This document shows, in pieces, positions 1-6,602 of a stretch of 15,816 nt of DNA. Location: NCBI GenBank assembly GCA_046048295.1, contig JBJOGJ010000068.1:1-15816 (forward strand). Direction: 5' to 3'. Below the pieces are notes generated by a model that was not told the origin of the DNA, ran no database searches, and saw nothing but the letters and a program-made list of their open reading frames with translations. The stretch is from CBDCWA01 sp046048295 (GTDB taxonomy: Bacteria > Pseudomonadota > Alphaproteobacteria > Rhizobiales > Hyphomicrobiaceae). The stretch's first letter is position 1. Each line of letters starts with the position of its first letter. The position numbers and the translations under genes are program-made.

Positions 1-9
1 TATCGGCCC

Positions 10-60
10 GGATTTTGATCTCATCTTCGCTCCTTTACGGCTACGATGATCTCAAAATCC
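10..60. repeat. Inverted repeat downstream of polA
   Basis: Two 16-nt arms (10-25 and 45-60) are reverse complements at 14 of 16 positions, with a 19-nt spacer. It lies about 100 nt beyond the polA stop codon, in a noncoding stretch. No T-run follows either arm, so it is not a standard intrinsic terminator; an RNA-processing hairpin or a protein-binding palindrome are alternatives. The rest of 1-161 shows no gene I can support. Confidence 0.6.
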
Positions 61-161
61 TCCACTCCCGATTCGCTTCAAAACGTCTCGTGAATGCTGA
101 CGGGGGACAACCGCGACAGTCAGTTTATTGCGCTGAATTCGGATTGCCTATTGCGAACCTG

Positions 162-3100
162 TTAGTGCGCAGCTTCCCAGTTATCGGCGGCCTTCGCGTC
201 GACGTGGATCGGAACCGCGAGCGCGATGCGCGGCAAAGCCGCATGCTCCATGACTTCACGAACGACCTTGATTGCCTTGTCCGCTTTCGCTTCCGGAGCT
301 TCGAAGATCAGCTCGTCATGGACCTGCAGGAGCATGCTGACATCGTCGAGTTTCTTGGCATCCAGTGCCTTTGGCATTCGAATCATCGCACGGCGAATTA
401 TGTCAGCGGCCGATCCCTGTATCGGCGCGTTGATAGCGGCCCGTTCGAGAAAACCGCGCATCGATGGATTGCGGGTGTTGATCTCGGGATAATGAATTTT
501 TCGTCCAAAGATCGTTTCAACGTAGCCGTTCTCGTGGGCAAACTTTTTCGTCTGCTCCATGTAGTCGCGAATTCCGGGAAACCGCTCGAAGTATGTCTTG
601 ATGTATCCTGCCGCCTCCTCGCGCGATATGCCGAGCTGATTGGCCAGTCCGAACGCAGATATGCCATAGATGATACCGAAGTTGATCGCCTTCGCGCGCC
701 GGCGGACTTCACCGGGCATGCCTTCGACCGGAACGCCGAACATTTCAGACGCCGTCATTGCATGGATGTCGAGCCCGTCGTCGAAGGCCTTCCTGAGTTG
801 CGGAATGTCGGCGATGTGGGCGAGAACCCTGAGTTCGATCTGGCTGTAGTCCGCCGAGATGAGCTTGTGGCCTGAGCTGGCCACGAACGCCGTGCGGATG
901 GCGCGGCCTTCGGATGTGCGGACGGGAATGTTCTGCAGGTTGGGCTCAGAGGAGGCGAGACGCCCGGTCGTCGTGGACGCCAGCGCGTAACTGGTGTGGA
1001 TGCGCTTCGTGTCGGGATGTATGAAGCCGGGCAGTGCGTCGGTGTAGGTCGAGCGCAGCTTCGAGAGCTGGCGCCACTGCAGCATGGTATTGATCAGTTT
1101 CCTCGCGTCGTCAGGCACGTCCTCGTTGACGGCGAGATCGTCGAGCAAGCCCGCCCGCGTCTCCCACTGACCGGACTTGGTGCGCTTGCCGCCGGGCAGC
1201 TTCAGTGTGTCGAACAGGAACTCTCCGAGTTGCTTCGGTGAGCCGAGGTTGAATTTGTGGCCGGCGAGTTCGTAGACCTCCTCCTCGAGCCGTGCCGCCT
1301 GCTGTGCGAACTGGGACGACAGTCGCGACAGGATGGATCGGTCGACGTGGATGCCAGTTTTCTCCATGGCGACAATCACCGGCACCAGCGGCCGCTCGAG
1401 CGTCTCGTAGACGGTCACCATATGCTCGGCCACGAGTCGCGGCTTCAATACCATCGAGAGCCTCAGCGTGACGTCGGCGTCCTCCGCTGCGTATTCCGTC
1501 GCCTTGTCGATTGGAACGAGTGCGAAATTCTTCGCGCTCTTGCTGGCTCCCGGAGCGTGCGCGATGACCTTCGAAAACGGAATGCACGTGTGGTTGAGGT
1601 GGCGCAGCGACAGGTCGTCCATACCGTGGTTGCCGCGCCCGCCGTCGAGCACGTAGCTCATCAGCATAGTGTCGTCGATGGGCGCCACATCGATGCCGTA
1701 GCGTGCCATAAGCAGCAGGTCGAACTTGAGGTTCTGCCCGATCTTCATGGTCGAGCGATCCTCGAGCAGGGGCTTCAGGATATCAAGTGCCTGCCTGATC
1801 GGGATCTGCTGCCCAACGCCGCTGTCTTCGCCGAAGTCGAGTTCGCCGCCCGGCGCCTTGTGGCCGATGGGTACATAGCAGGCCTCTCCCGGGGCGACGG
1901 CCAGTGAAACGCCGACGAGGTCCGCCTGCATTGGATCGAGGCTCGTCGTTTCGGTATCGAATGCGACGCGACCATGCTCGAGCGCGCGTGCGACCCAGGC
2001 CTCCAGCACCTTCCCGTCCCTCACGGTCTCATAGCGGGAAAGGTCGAAGCCGGGAGCGAGCGCCTGCGCTCTCCAGTAGGCAACTCCGGCGCCCGGCGTA
2101 CCGACACCACTGCCCCCTGAAGCAGTCTTATCCCTGCCGTTGCCCCTGGACGCGCCGCTGGCCGCCAGGCTGTCGCCGACCGACTTCTCGAGCATCGGCG
2201 GCGGATCTTCGCCCAGGGCCTCTGCGATCCGGCGCGTCAGCGTGTTGAACTCCATGAGCTGCAGGAACCCGAGCAGTTCCTTGCCGTCCGGTTCCCTGAC
2301 GCCAAGTTCGTGCAGCATGTGAGCGACTGGCACATCCTGCTTGAGCCGCACGAGCTCCCGACTGATACGGGCCTGCTCGGCGAACTCGATCAGCCGCTCG
2401 CGTCGCTTCGGCTGTTTGATCTCTCCAGCCCGCTCGAGCAGCGTATCGAGGTCGCCGTAGGTGTTGATGAGCTCGGCCGCCGTCTTGATGCCGATCCCAG
2501 GCACGCCGGGCACGTTATCGATGCTGTCGCCGGCGAGCGATTGCACATCAACGACCTTATCCGGTCCGACACCGAACTTCTCGATCACCTCGTCACGACC
2601 GATCGTCTTGGACTTCATGCCGTCGAGCATGACGACACCTGGCTGTACGAGCTGCATCAGGTCCTTGTCGGACGAGACGATGGTGACGTCGCCGCCGGCC
2701 GCGACCGCCTGCCTTGCGTAGGTCGCGATGATATCGTCGGCCTCGTAGCCGTCCTGCTCGATGCAGGCGATGTTGAAGGCCTTGACCGCATCGCGGATGA
2801 GCGGGAACTGCGGAATAAGCTCTTCCGGCGCAGGCGGCCGGTTTGCCTTGTACTTGTCGTAGATCTCGTTGCGGAACGTCTCGCGACCGGCGTCGAAAAC
2901 TACGGCGATGTGCGTCGGCCGGTCGGCGAGCTTCGAGGCGCCGAGCAGCTTCCAGATCATCTGGCAGAAGCCGTGCACTGCGCCGACCGGCAACCCGTCG
3001 GAAGGCCGCGTCAAGGGTGGCAGCGCATGGAAGGCGCGGAAGATGAAGCCCGACCCATCGACTAGGTAGATGTGGCTTCCCTTCTCGACCGGTACCGGCT

Positions 3101-3179
3101 CGCCCGATGGCACCGTACACTGTGCTGGGCCGGTTTCGGTATCGGGATCGGCGGAAGGAGAATTCTGTTTGTCGTTCAT
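162..3179 (-). CDS. polA: DNA polymerase I, with 5' nuclease and proofreading domains
   Basis: DNA polymerase I fills gaps and removes RNA primers during lagging-strand synthesis and excision repair. The 1005-residue protein has all three domains. The 5' nuclease (about 36-325) shows the acidic residues D41, D148/D149, D171/D173 and D218/D221. The 3'-5' exonuclease (about 385-590) keeps its catalytic set: DTE at 408-410, N483/D487 and Y563/D567, so proofreading should be active. The polymerase domain (about 620-1005) has motif A (D777, YSQIELR), motif B (K830, F834, Y838) and motif C (H954-D955-E956). A Gly/Ser-rich linker of roughly 30 residues (335-366) separates the two nuclease domains; with a ~35-residue N-terminal extension it explains why the protein is longer than the 928-residue E. 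coli enzyme. The ATG used has no strong Shine-Dalgarno, so the exact start is less certain. It starts 31 nt after the trmO-like stop, suggesting co-transcription. Confidence 0.98.
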   Translation of the reverse strand: MNDKQNSPSADPDTETGPAQCTVPSGEPVPVEKGSHIYLVDGSGFIFRAFHALPPLTRPSDGLPVGAVHGFCQMIWKLLGASKLADRPTHIAVVFDAGRETFRNEIYDKYKANRPPAPEELIPQFPLIRDAVKAFNIACIEQDGYEADDIIATYARQAVAAGGDVTIVSSDKDLMQLVQPGVVMLDGMKSKTIGRDEVIEKFGVGPDKVVDVQSLAGDSIDNVPGVPGIGIKTAAELINTYGDLDTLLERAGEIKQPKRRERLIEFAEQARISRELVRLKQDVPVAHMLHELGVREPDGKELLGFLQLMEFNTLTRRIAEALGEDPPPMLEKSVGDSLAASGASRGNGRDKTASGGSGVGTPGAGVAYWRAQALAPGFDLSRYETVRDGKVLEAWVARALEHGRVAFDTETTSLDPMQADLVGVSLAVAPGEACYVPIGHKAPGGELDFGEDSGVGQQIPIRQALDILKPLLEDRSTMKIGQNLKFDLLLMARYGIDVAPIDDTMLMSYVLDGGRGNHGMDDLSLRHLNHTCIPFSKVIAHAPGASKSAKNFALVPIDKATEYAAEDADVTLRLSMVLKPRLVAEHMVTVYETLERPLVPVIVAMEKTGIHVDRSILSRLSSQFAQQAARLEEEVYELAGHKFNLGSPKQLGEFLFDTLKLPGGKRTKSGQWETRAGLLDDLAVNEDVPDDARKLINTMLQWRQLSKLRSTYTDALPGFIHPDTKRIHTSYALASTTTGRLASSEPNLQNIPVRTSEGRAIRTAFVASSGHKLISADYSQIELRVLAHIADIPQLRKAFDDGLDIHAMTASEMFGVPVEGMPGEVRRRAKAINFGIIYGISAFGLANQLGISREEAAGYIKTYFERFPGIRDYMEQTKKFAHENGYVETIFGRKIHYPEINTRNPSMRGFLERAAINAPIQGSAADIIRRAMIRMPKALDAKKLDDVSMLLQVHDELIFEAPEAKADKAIKVVREVMEHAALPRIALAVPIHVDAKAADNWEAAH

Positions 3180-3210
3180 GGCCGGATCATACCTGCTCTG
3201 CTGACCTGGG

Positions 3211-3687
3211 TCAGTCCGATTTGGCGTCTGGATGACAGTCTGTGGATGCGTAGTAGGGCTTGATATCGATGAGGGGCGTGCCGTCCAGACAGTCTACCTT
3301 GCGCACCTTGAGGGTGCTGCCCTCGACGCCGAGCAATTCGACCACGCCCAGAGAGACGGGATTGGGCCTGACGGGCGAGCGAAGCGCAAATGTGCCACGC
3401 TTCTCGCCGAGATGCCGCGGTACCTGTGAGATGAGATCGCGCCGCGCCTCATGCATCCAGTAGAGCAGGATAACGTGCGAGAACTTTTCGATCCCTGCGA
3501 GCCCGGCGGCATAGCGCGGGTCGATCTCGACTGTGCCGATGGCCTCCGACTGCCGCGTGTTTTTAGGGCACTCCGAGCGCGATTTGAACGGAGTTCGGAT
3601 GCGGCCGATGAAATAGAGGCCAGCATCATATTCCCCGGGAAGAGCGATCCGCTCCTCGCCCGCCCTGATGTCCTCATGCCCACTCAT
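3211..3687 (-). CDS. trmO: TrmO/TsaA-family tRNA (adenine-N6)-methyltransferase
   Basis: The 158-residue protein matches the TsaA/YaeB/TrmO family, beta-barrel SAM-dependent enzymes; E. coli TrmO methylates N6 of t6A37 in threonine tRNA. Family landmarks are the FSHVILLYWMHE segment (69-80), RSPVRPNP (103-110) and DGTPLIDIKPY (135-145). E. coli TrmO has about 235 residues; this protein consists of the catalytic barrel only and lacks the C-terminal extension, as in many shorter homologues. I chose the ATG at 3687 because GGAGG lies 6 nt upstream; an upstream in-frame ATG at 3711 has no comparable site. It is the first gene of a probable two-gene unit with polA. Family membership is firm; the exact tRNA substrate is inferred. 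Confidence 0.88.
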   Translation of the reverse strand: MSGHEDIRAGEERIALPGEYDAGLYFIGRIRTPFKSRSECPKNTRQSEAIGTVEIDPRYAAGLAGIEKFSHVILLYWMHEARRDLISQVPRHLGEKRGTFALRSPVRPNPVSLGVVELLGVEGSTLKVRKVDCLDGTPLIDIKPYYASTDCHPDAKSD

Positions 3688-3713
3688 GACCGTCCTCCGA
3701 AAGATGAACATAA

Positions 3714-3742
3714 GCTGTACGGTGCGTTCAAAGTCCGTTCAA
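3714..3742 (-). promoter_or_regulatory. Candidate sigma-70 promoter for trmO-polA
   Basis: On the minus strand TTGAAC (3742-3737) and TACAGC (3719-3714) are separated by exactly 17 nt, and would start a short leader ending at the GGAGG of the trmO-like gene. The -10 is a weak match, and a second TTGAAC copy lies in the spacer (3731-3726). It sits in the divergent gap shared with the 3806 gene. Confidence 0.35.
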
Positions 3743-3767
3743 CGCCACTCGTACGTTATGCCACGCC

Positions 3768-3800
3768 AAGGAGGAGTGATCCTCCCGTGAGAAGGAGGAG
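3768..3800 (+). promoter_or_regulatory. Double Shine-Dalgarno leader with an anti-SD between the copies
   Basis: AAGGAGGAG occurs twice (3768-3776 and 3792-3800), with CCTCC (3781-3785) between. CCTCC can pair with the upstream GGAGG (3770-3774, 6-nt loop) or with the downstream GGAGG (3794-3798, 8-nt loop), which is the functional site 7 nt before the ATG at 3806. The pairings exclude each other, so the leader could hide or expose its ribosome site. The motifs are seen directly; switching is inferred. Confidence 0.45.
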
Positions 3801-3805
3801 TCCCA

Positions 3806-4336
3806 ATGTCCATCGCCAAGAGTACAACCGCCTGGCTCGTCGCCGCCGCGGTTGCCATCACCTCGACGCTACCCGCCAGCGCCCCCGCCGACGCGCAGGG
3901 CCGGCACGCCAAGAGCCGCGGCCACGTTGTCAATGCAGGGCGCAGCGCTGGTCCCCGTCGCGCCGCCCCCCGCCGAGCTGTCGCGCGCAGCTACGCTGCC
4001 CCGCGTCGCTCTGCTCGCGCAGGCGGCTTCGCCCGCAGTTTCGGCCCCCGCTATGCCGCCCGTCGCTACGTGGCACCCCGTCGCTACGTGGCGCACCGCC
4101 GGTACGCGGCCCCTCGTCGCGTCTACCGTCGCAGCTATGCAACCCCATACTACTACGCGCCACCCACCCGCTACTATGACGACAGGCCCTACTACTACGG
4201 CGGCGGCTACTATGACGACCGCTACTACTACCGCCGCAACAAGCGCCGCAACATCGGCAAGGCCATTGCCATCGGCGCCGGCCTGATCGCCTTGGGCATC
4301 ATCGCGTCCCATCGTGGCCGTCGCGGACGCTGGTGA
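3806..4336 (+). CDS. Secreted Arg/Tyr-rich repeat protein, function unknown
   Basis: I do not recognise a characterised family. The 176-residue protein starts with a signal peptide (hydrophobic core about 9-24, AxA-type cleavage site ASA or ADA near 26-30). The mature part is strongly basic: Arg/Ala-rich at 40-85, then a degenerate hexapeptide repeat of the form RRYVAP (about 82-110, with an 18-nt DNA repeat at 4061-4092), then a Tyr/Asp/Gly-rich stretch (about 112-143). Near the C-terminus a Gly/Ala/Ile-rich hydrophobic segment (about 150-168) sits between basic clusters and could insert in or lie on a membrane. Start choice rests on AAGGAGGAG ending 5 nt before the ATG. A terminator follows closely, so it is a single-gene unit. 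The composition resembles small periplasmic or envelope-surface proteins common in Hyphomicrobiales; binding to an anionic polymer such as LPS or peptidoglycan is only a guess. Confidence 0.85.
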   Translation: MSIAKSTTAWLVAAAVAITSTLPASAPADAQGRHAKSRGHVVNAGRSAGPRRAAPRRAVARSYAAPRRSARAGGFARSFGPRYAARRYVAPRRYVAHRRYAAPRRVYRRSYATPYYYAPPTRYYDDRPYYYGGGYYDDRYYYRRNKRRNIGKAIAIGAGLIALGIIASHRGRRGRW

Positions 4337-4358
4337 CCACGGCATACTACGCACAATC

Positions 4359-4392
4359 GCCCGGCTCGGAATTTCTCCGGCCGGGCATTTTT
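4359..4392 (+). terminator. Rho-independent terminator after the Arg/Tyr-rich gene
   Basis: GCCCGGC (4359-4365) pairs with GCCGGGC (4380-4386), the stem continues as CGGA/TCCG after a bulged T, the loop is ATTTC, and ATTTTT follows on the plus strand. It lies 23 nt after the stop codon. Confidence 0.9.
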
Positions 4393-4650
4393 ACGTCATG
4401 GCATCCTAGGTTTCAGGAAATCGTGGCAACGAATGGCCTTCGGATGCCGAATATTATGAAGCGCGATAACAGAGGACGCGAAGATCAATCCGGAAGCAGC
4501 GTATTCGACCCTGGAGGAGTCGGCCGCCGCGATTGGTTCGACCGCGGCTACCGGCGGCGGTCCGATCTGCGATGCAACAGTTGCGCTCATGGCTCTCACG
4601 GGAACTGGGTCCCATCCATGGGCGCATGACAGGCATGCAGACCGCCTCGT
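4393..4650. other. Gene-poor stretch between terminator and FNR box
   Basis: No convincing gene. One plus-strand frame stays open from 4460 to the stop near 4650 and reads as an Ala/Thr/Gly-rich peptide, but it has no ATG or GTG start near a ribosome site and resembles no family I know. Minus-strand frames here are short and arginine-rich, as expected of GC-rich noncoding DNA. A small palindrome, CCCATCCATGGG, lies near 4612. Confidence 0.5.
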
Positions 4651-4664
4651 TTGATGCGCATCAA
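4651..4664. promoter_or_regulatory. FNR/FixK-type binding site upstream of usp
   Basis: TTGATGCGCATCAA is a perfect palindrome and an exact match to the FNR/FixK/Anr consensus TTGAT-N4-ATCAA. Its centre is about 74 nt before the usp ATG. If it acts as a class II site (centre at -41.5), transcription would begin near 4699. No strong -10 box is visible at 4687-4694. Low-oxygen activation of usp genes by this regulator family is established in other proteobacteria. Confidence 0.8.
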
Positions 4665-4731
4665 GGCTTTCAGGGCCGACAGGGCGCCAAGTGTGACACA
4701 GGAATTCACGCGAACCTCAAGAGGTCTCAAC

Positions 4732-5172
4732 ATGTACAAGCACATGCTCATTGCCACCGACGGTTCCAGTGTCGGCCAGAAAGCCGTTGACCAGGGTTTC
4801 GAGCTCGCCAAGACGATCGGGGCAAAGGTCACCGTCGTCAAAGTCACCGAGATCTGGTCGGCACTCGATGTTGCGGCTGGCAGCGACACACTCTCGACCG
4901 TCGAAAAATTCGAGGCCCATCAGGCAAAGATCGCGCGCGACACACTCGAGCAAGTCAGTGCGCAGGCAAAGCAACTCGGGATCGATTGCGAGGTCATGCA
5001 TGTCAAGGACAGCGCGCCGGCCGACGGCATCCTCAGGGCCGCCAATGAACGCGGTTGCGATATCATCGTAATGGGATCGCACGGGCGTCGCGGCTTCAAG
5101 AAACTCCTGCTCGGCAGTCAGGCCGTCGACGTGCTGACGCACGCGAAACTGCCGGTCCTGGTCTGCAGATAA
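4732..5172 (+). CDS. Universal stress protein, UspA family, ATP-binding type
   Basis: This 146-residue single-domain protein has the UspA fold signature: MYKHMLIATDGS at the N-terminus with D10 at the nucleotide site, and near the C-terminus the G-x2-G-x9-G-S nucleotide loop (G115, G118, G128, S129), so it should bind ATP rather than belong to the non-binding group. Such proteins are cytoplasmic dimers that support survival during starvation, oxygen limitation or respiratory arrest. I chose the ATG at 4732, which follows GAGGT by 7 nt; the open frame continues 27 codons upstream, but its first ATG codons overlap the FNR-type box. That box suggests induction under low oxygen. A hairpin and a microprotein gene follow on the same strand, 28 and 81 nt beyond the stop. 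Confidence 0.95.
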   Translation: MYKHMLIATDGSSVGQKAVDQGFELAKTIGAKVTVVKVTEIWSALDVAAGSDTLSTVEKFEAHQAKIARDTLEQVSAQAKQLGIDCEVMHVKDSAPADGILRAANERGCDIIVMGSHGRRGFKKLLLGSQAVDVLTHAKLPVLVCR

Positions 5173-5199
5173 GCTATAGCCTGTCACCTCAGGAACAGC

Positions 5200-5252
5200 G
5201 TGCATCTCCGTACGCAGGCATCAATACTCGCAGATGCCAAACGGAGATGCAC
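5200..5252 (+). promoter_or_regulatory. Strong hairpin enclosing the ribosome site of the 5254 microgene
   Basis: GTGCATCTCCGT (5200-5211) is the exact reverse complement of ACGGAGATGCAC (5241-5252). Inside, GGCATC (5217-5222) pairs exactly with GATGCC (5233-5238) around a 10-nt loop, with a 5-by-2 interior loop between the helices. The 3' arm holds GGAG (5243-5246), the natural Shine-Dalgarno for the ATG at 5254, and ends 1 nt before that ATG. There is no T-run after it, so it is not a normal terminator. The structure is seen directly; control of translation is inferred. Confidence 0.75.
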
Positions 5253-5253
5253 C

Positions 5254-5430
5254 ATGATTGCCTTCCTCATAATGATCCCCGCGCTGCTGTTCATGGGCGG
5301 CCTGCTGGCCGTCGCGGTAATATTCGCTGAAAACGACGACAGCGCAGCCGGCAAGGCCGCAATCATGCTGGCCGAGCGCCAAGCGTCCGTCTGCAATGGG
5401 ACACTGGCAACACAGCAGCTTCAGAGCTGA
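5254..5430 (+). CDS. Small single-pass membrane protein, function unknown
   Basis: This 58-residue open frame begins with ATG 7 nt after GGAG. Residues 2-25 form one hydrophobic transmembrane segment, followed by ENDD and a short polar tail with one Cys (47). It matches no family I can name. Supporting evidence is the properly spaced ribosome site, the membrane segment and the hairpin fitted exactly to its start. Against it are its small size and the 10-nt overlap of its end with the convergent gene whose stop is at 5421. It may share a transcript with usp and so respond to low oxygen. An alternative is that the hairpin is a processing element at the end of the usp mRNA and this frame is chance. 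Confidence 0.5.
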   Translation: MIAFLIMIPALLFMGGLLAVAVIFAENDDSAAGKAAIMLAERQASVCNGTLATQQLQS

Positions 5431-6509
5431 TCCAGTTTCTCGGTTTCGATCTTATCGATGCGCCACTGCTTTTCTTTGCCGATGCCCGGCGCCGTCTTGG
5501 CATCGGCGGCATGGATCATCTCGATTATGAGCACCTGCGTCGCCCGATCCTGGCTTTCCAGTACCGTGTAGTGCAACGCAAACTGCTTGCCACCCGTCGA
5601 GCAGGCTCCCGTGGCACGATAGATCGTCGAGGTCTTGGTCTGCTCCAACGGCCTGCGGGAGGTGGCGGATTTCTCATTGCACAGCCGCGCCTGATCGCCG
5701 AGAAGGTGCGCCAACTGGTCCTCGCCCTTTTTCGACGCGCCTTTGAGGATCATCATGCCGCCATAGGAATTCGGGCCATAGCTCCAATTCACTGGGAAAT
5801 TCTTGAAGTAATTCCCACTCGCGGGCAGCAACTTGTAGGGCAGCTTGGAGCGGTTCAGGTAGGACAGCGCGTGGTCGAGGGTCTCGGCGCGCGTCAACTT
5901 GCGAACCTTGGCATTCGGTCGAGCACTAGAAGGCGGGGCCGCGAAAGCACCCTGGCTCGGCGATTGTGGCGCGCCGAATGCGCCGCCAGCACCGCCACGG
6001 CCGGCGAATGCACCGGAGCCTGCACGATAATGCGCCTTGAAGCAGCTGGCGACCTGAACCGTCGCGCCAAAGCTTCCCTTCAGGCTGTAAGCTGAACTGC
6101 CGGAGTTCGTGATCACCGACAGCCGGTTGCCGCGCATAAGCGCCTTCACCCTGTCTATGGCAGGGCCGAGATCGACAAACACGCTGCGCTTGTAGAAGCG
6201 TGCATTGGTGCTGGTGATGGTCCGCCCATCGACGACCAGCCGTACCGGCGTGTTGCCGGATCGCTCCGGCCAACCCGAGTGGTAGAACTGAATTACCCAA
6301 GCAGCGCGCTGCACGTAATAGATTATCGAGAAGCGCGTGCCGCTCTGGTACAGGCTTGAGGCCGAGCAGAACGTGAACTGCCCGGCATCATTGTAGCTGG
6401 CTATGATGTTCCACGACTGGTAGGTGCCGAATTTCACGGTGCGGGTGGCGGACGCCGGCAGCGCCCCCAGCAGCACGGCAAGACTCACAATAAGCAATCT
6501 GAAAAGCAT
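5421..6509 (-). CDS. Secreted two-part protein of unknown function
   Basis: The 362-residue protein begins with a clear signal peptide (hydrophobic core 3-16, likely cleavage ASA at 19-21). An N-terminal domain (about 25-160) contains WNI, two cysteines (C48, C156) and the run VFVDLGPAIDRV...YSLKGS, which loosely recalls the IalB-like periplasmic proteins of alphaproteobacteria. A Gly/Ala/Pro/Ser-rich linker (about 163-200) leads to a second domain (about 205-362) with cysteines C277 and C303, probably a disulfide. Neither domain is recognised with confidence. I chose ATG 6509, which follows GGAGGG by 5 nt; a possible start at 6575 would spoil the signal peptide. It lies 93 nt after the MetE-like gene on the same strand, perhaps in one transcript, but nothing indicates a shared role. 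Confidence 0.85.
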   Translation of the reverse strand: MLFRLLIVSLAVLLGALPASATRTVKFGTYQSWNIIASYNDAGQFTFCSASSLYQSGTRFSIIYYVQRAAWVIQFYHSGWPERSGNTPVRLVVDGRTITSTNARFYKRSVFVDLGPAIDRVKALMRGNRLSVITNSGSSAYSLKGSFGATVQVASCFKAHYRAGSGAFAGRGGAGGAFGAPQSPSQGAFAAPPSSARPNAKVRKLTRAETLDHALSYLNRSKLPYKLLPASGNYFKNFPVNWSYGPNSYGGMMILKGASKKGEDQLAHLLGDQARLCNEKSATSRRPLEQTKTSTIYRATGACSTGGKQFALHYTVLESQDRATQVLIIEMIHAADAKTAPGIGKEKQWRIDKIETEKLDQL

Positions 6510-6602
6510 CCGGGCCCTCCGCGCGATGCCGAAAGTCGTTCCACCATAGCAGGCATATGCCAGCCGGCAAAGCAAGCACGGCCCACTAGCATCAACGCCG
6601 GC

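Noticed and set aside
15..875. 286-codon plus-strand open frame opposite the polA 3' end
   Set aside because: It is antisense to conserved polymerase motifs of polA; GC-rich coding DNA often leaves the opposite frame open. Its translation matches no family.
2310..3065. 251-codon plus-strand open frame opposite the polA 5' end
   Set aside because: It lies within the 5' nuclease domain of polA in antisense, with no ribosome site and no recognisable product.
3706..3728. Possible EcfG general-stress promoter (GAAC, then CGTT)
   Set aside because: The spacer is 15 nt where 16-17 is usual and the first G of GGAAC is missing; CGTT occurs three times in this gap by chance or repeat.
4061..4092. Direct repeat of CGTCGCTACGTGGC as a mobile or CRISPR-like repeat
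   Set aside because: The 18-nt period encodes the in-frame RRYVAP hexapeptide repeat of the secreted protein.
4333..4629. 98-codon plus-strand frame after the Arg/Tyr-rich gene
   Set aside because: It runs through the terminator hairpin, has no ribosome site and a composition typical of noncoding GC-rich DNA.
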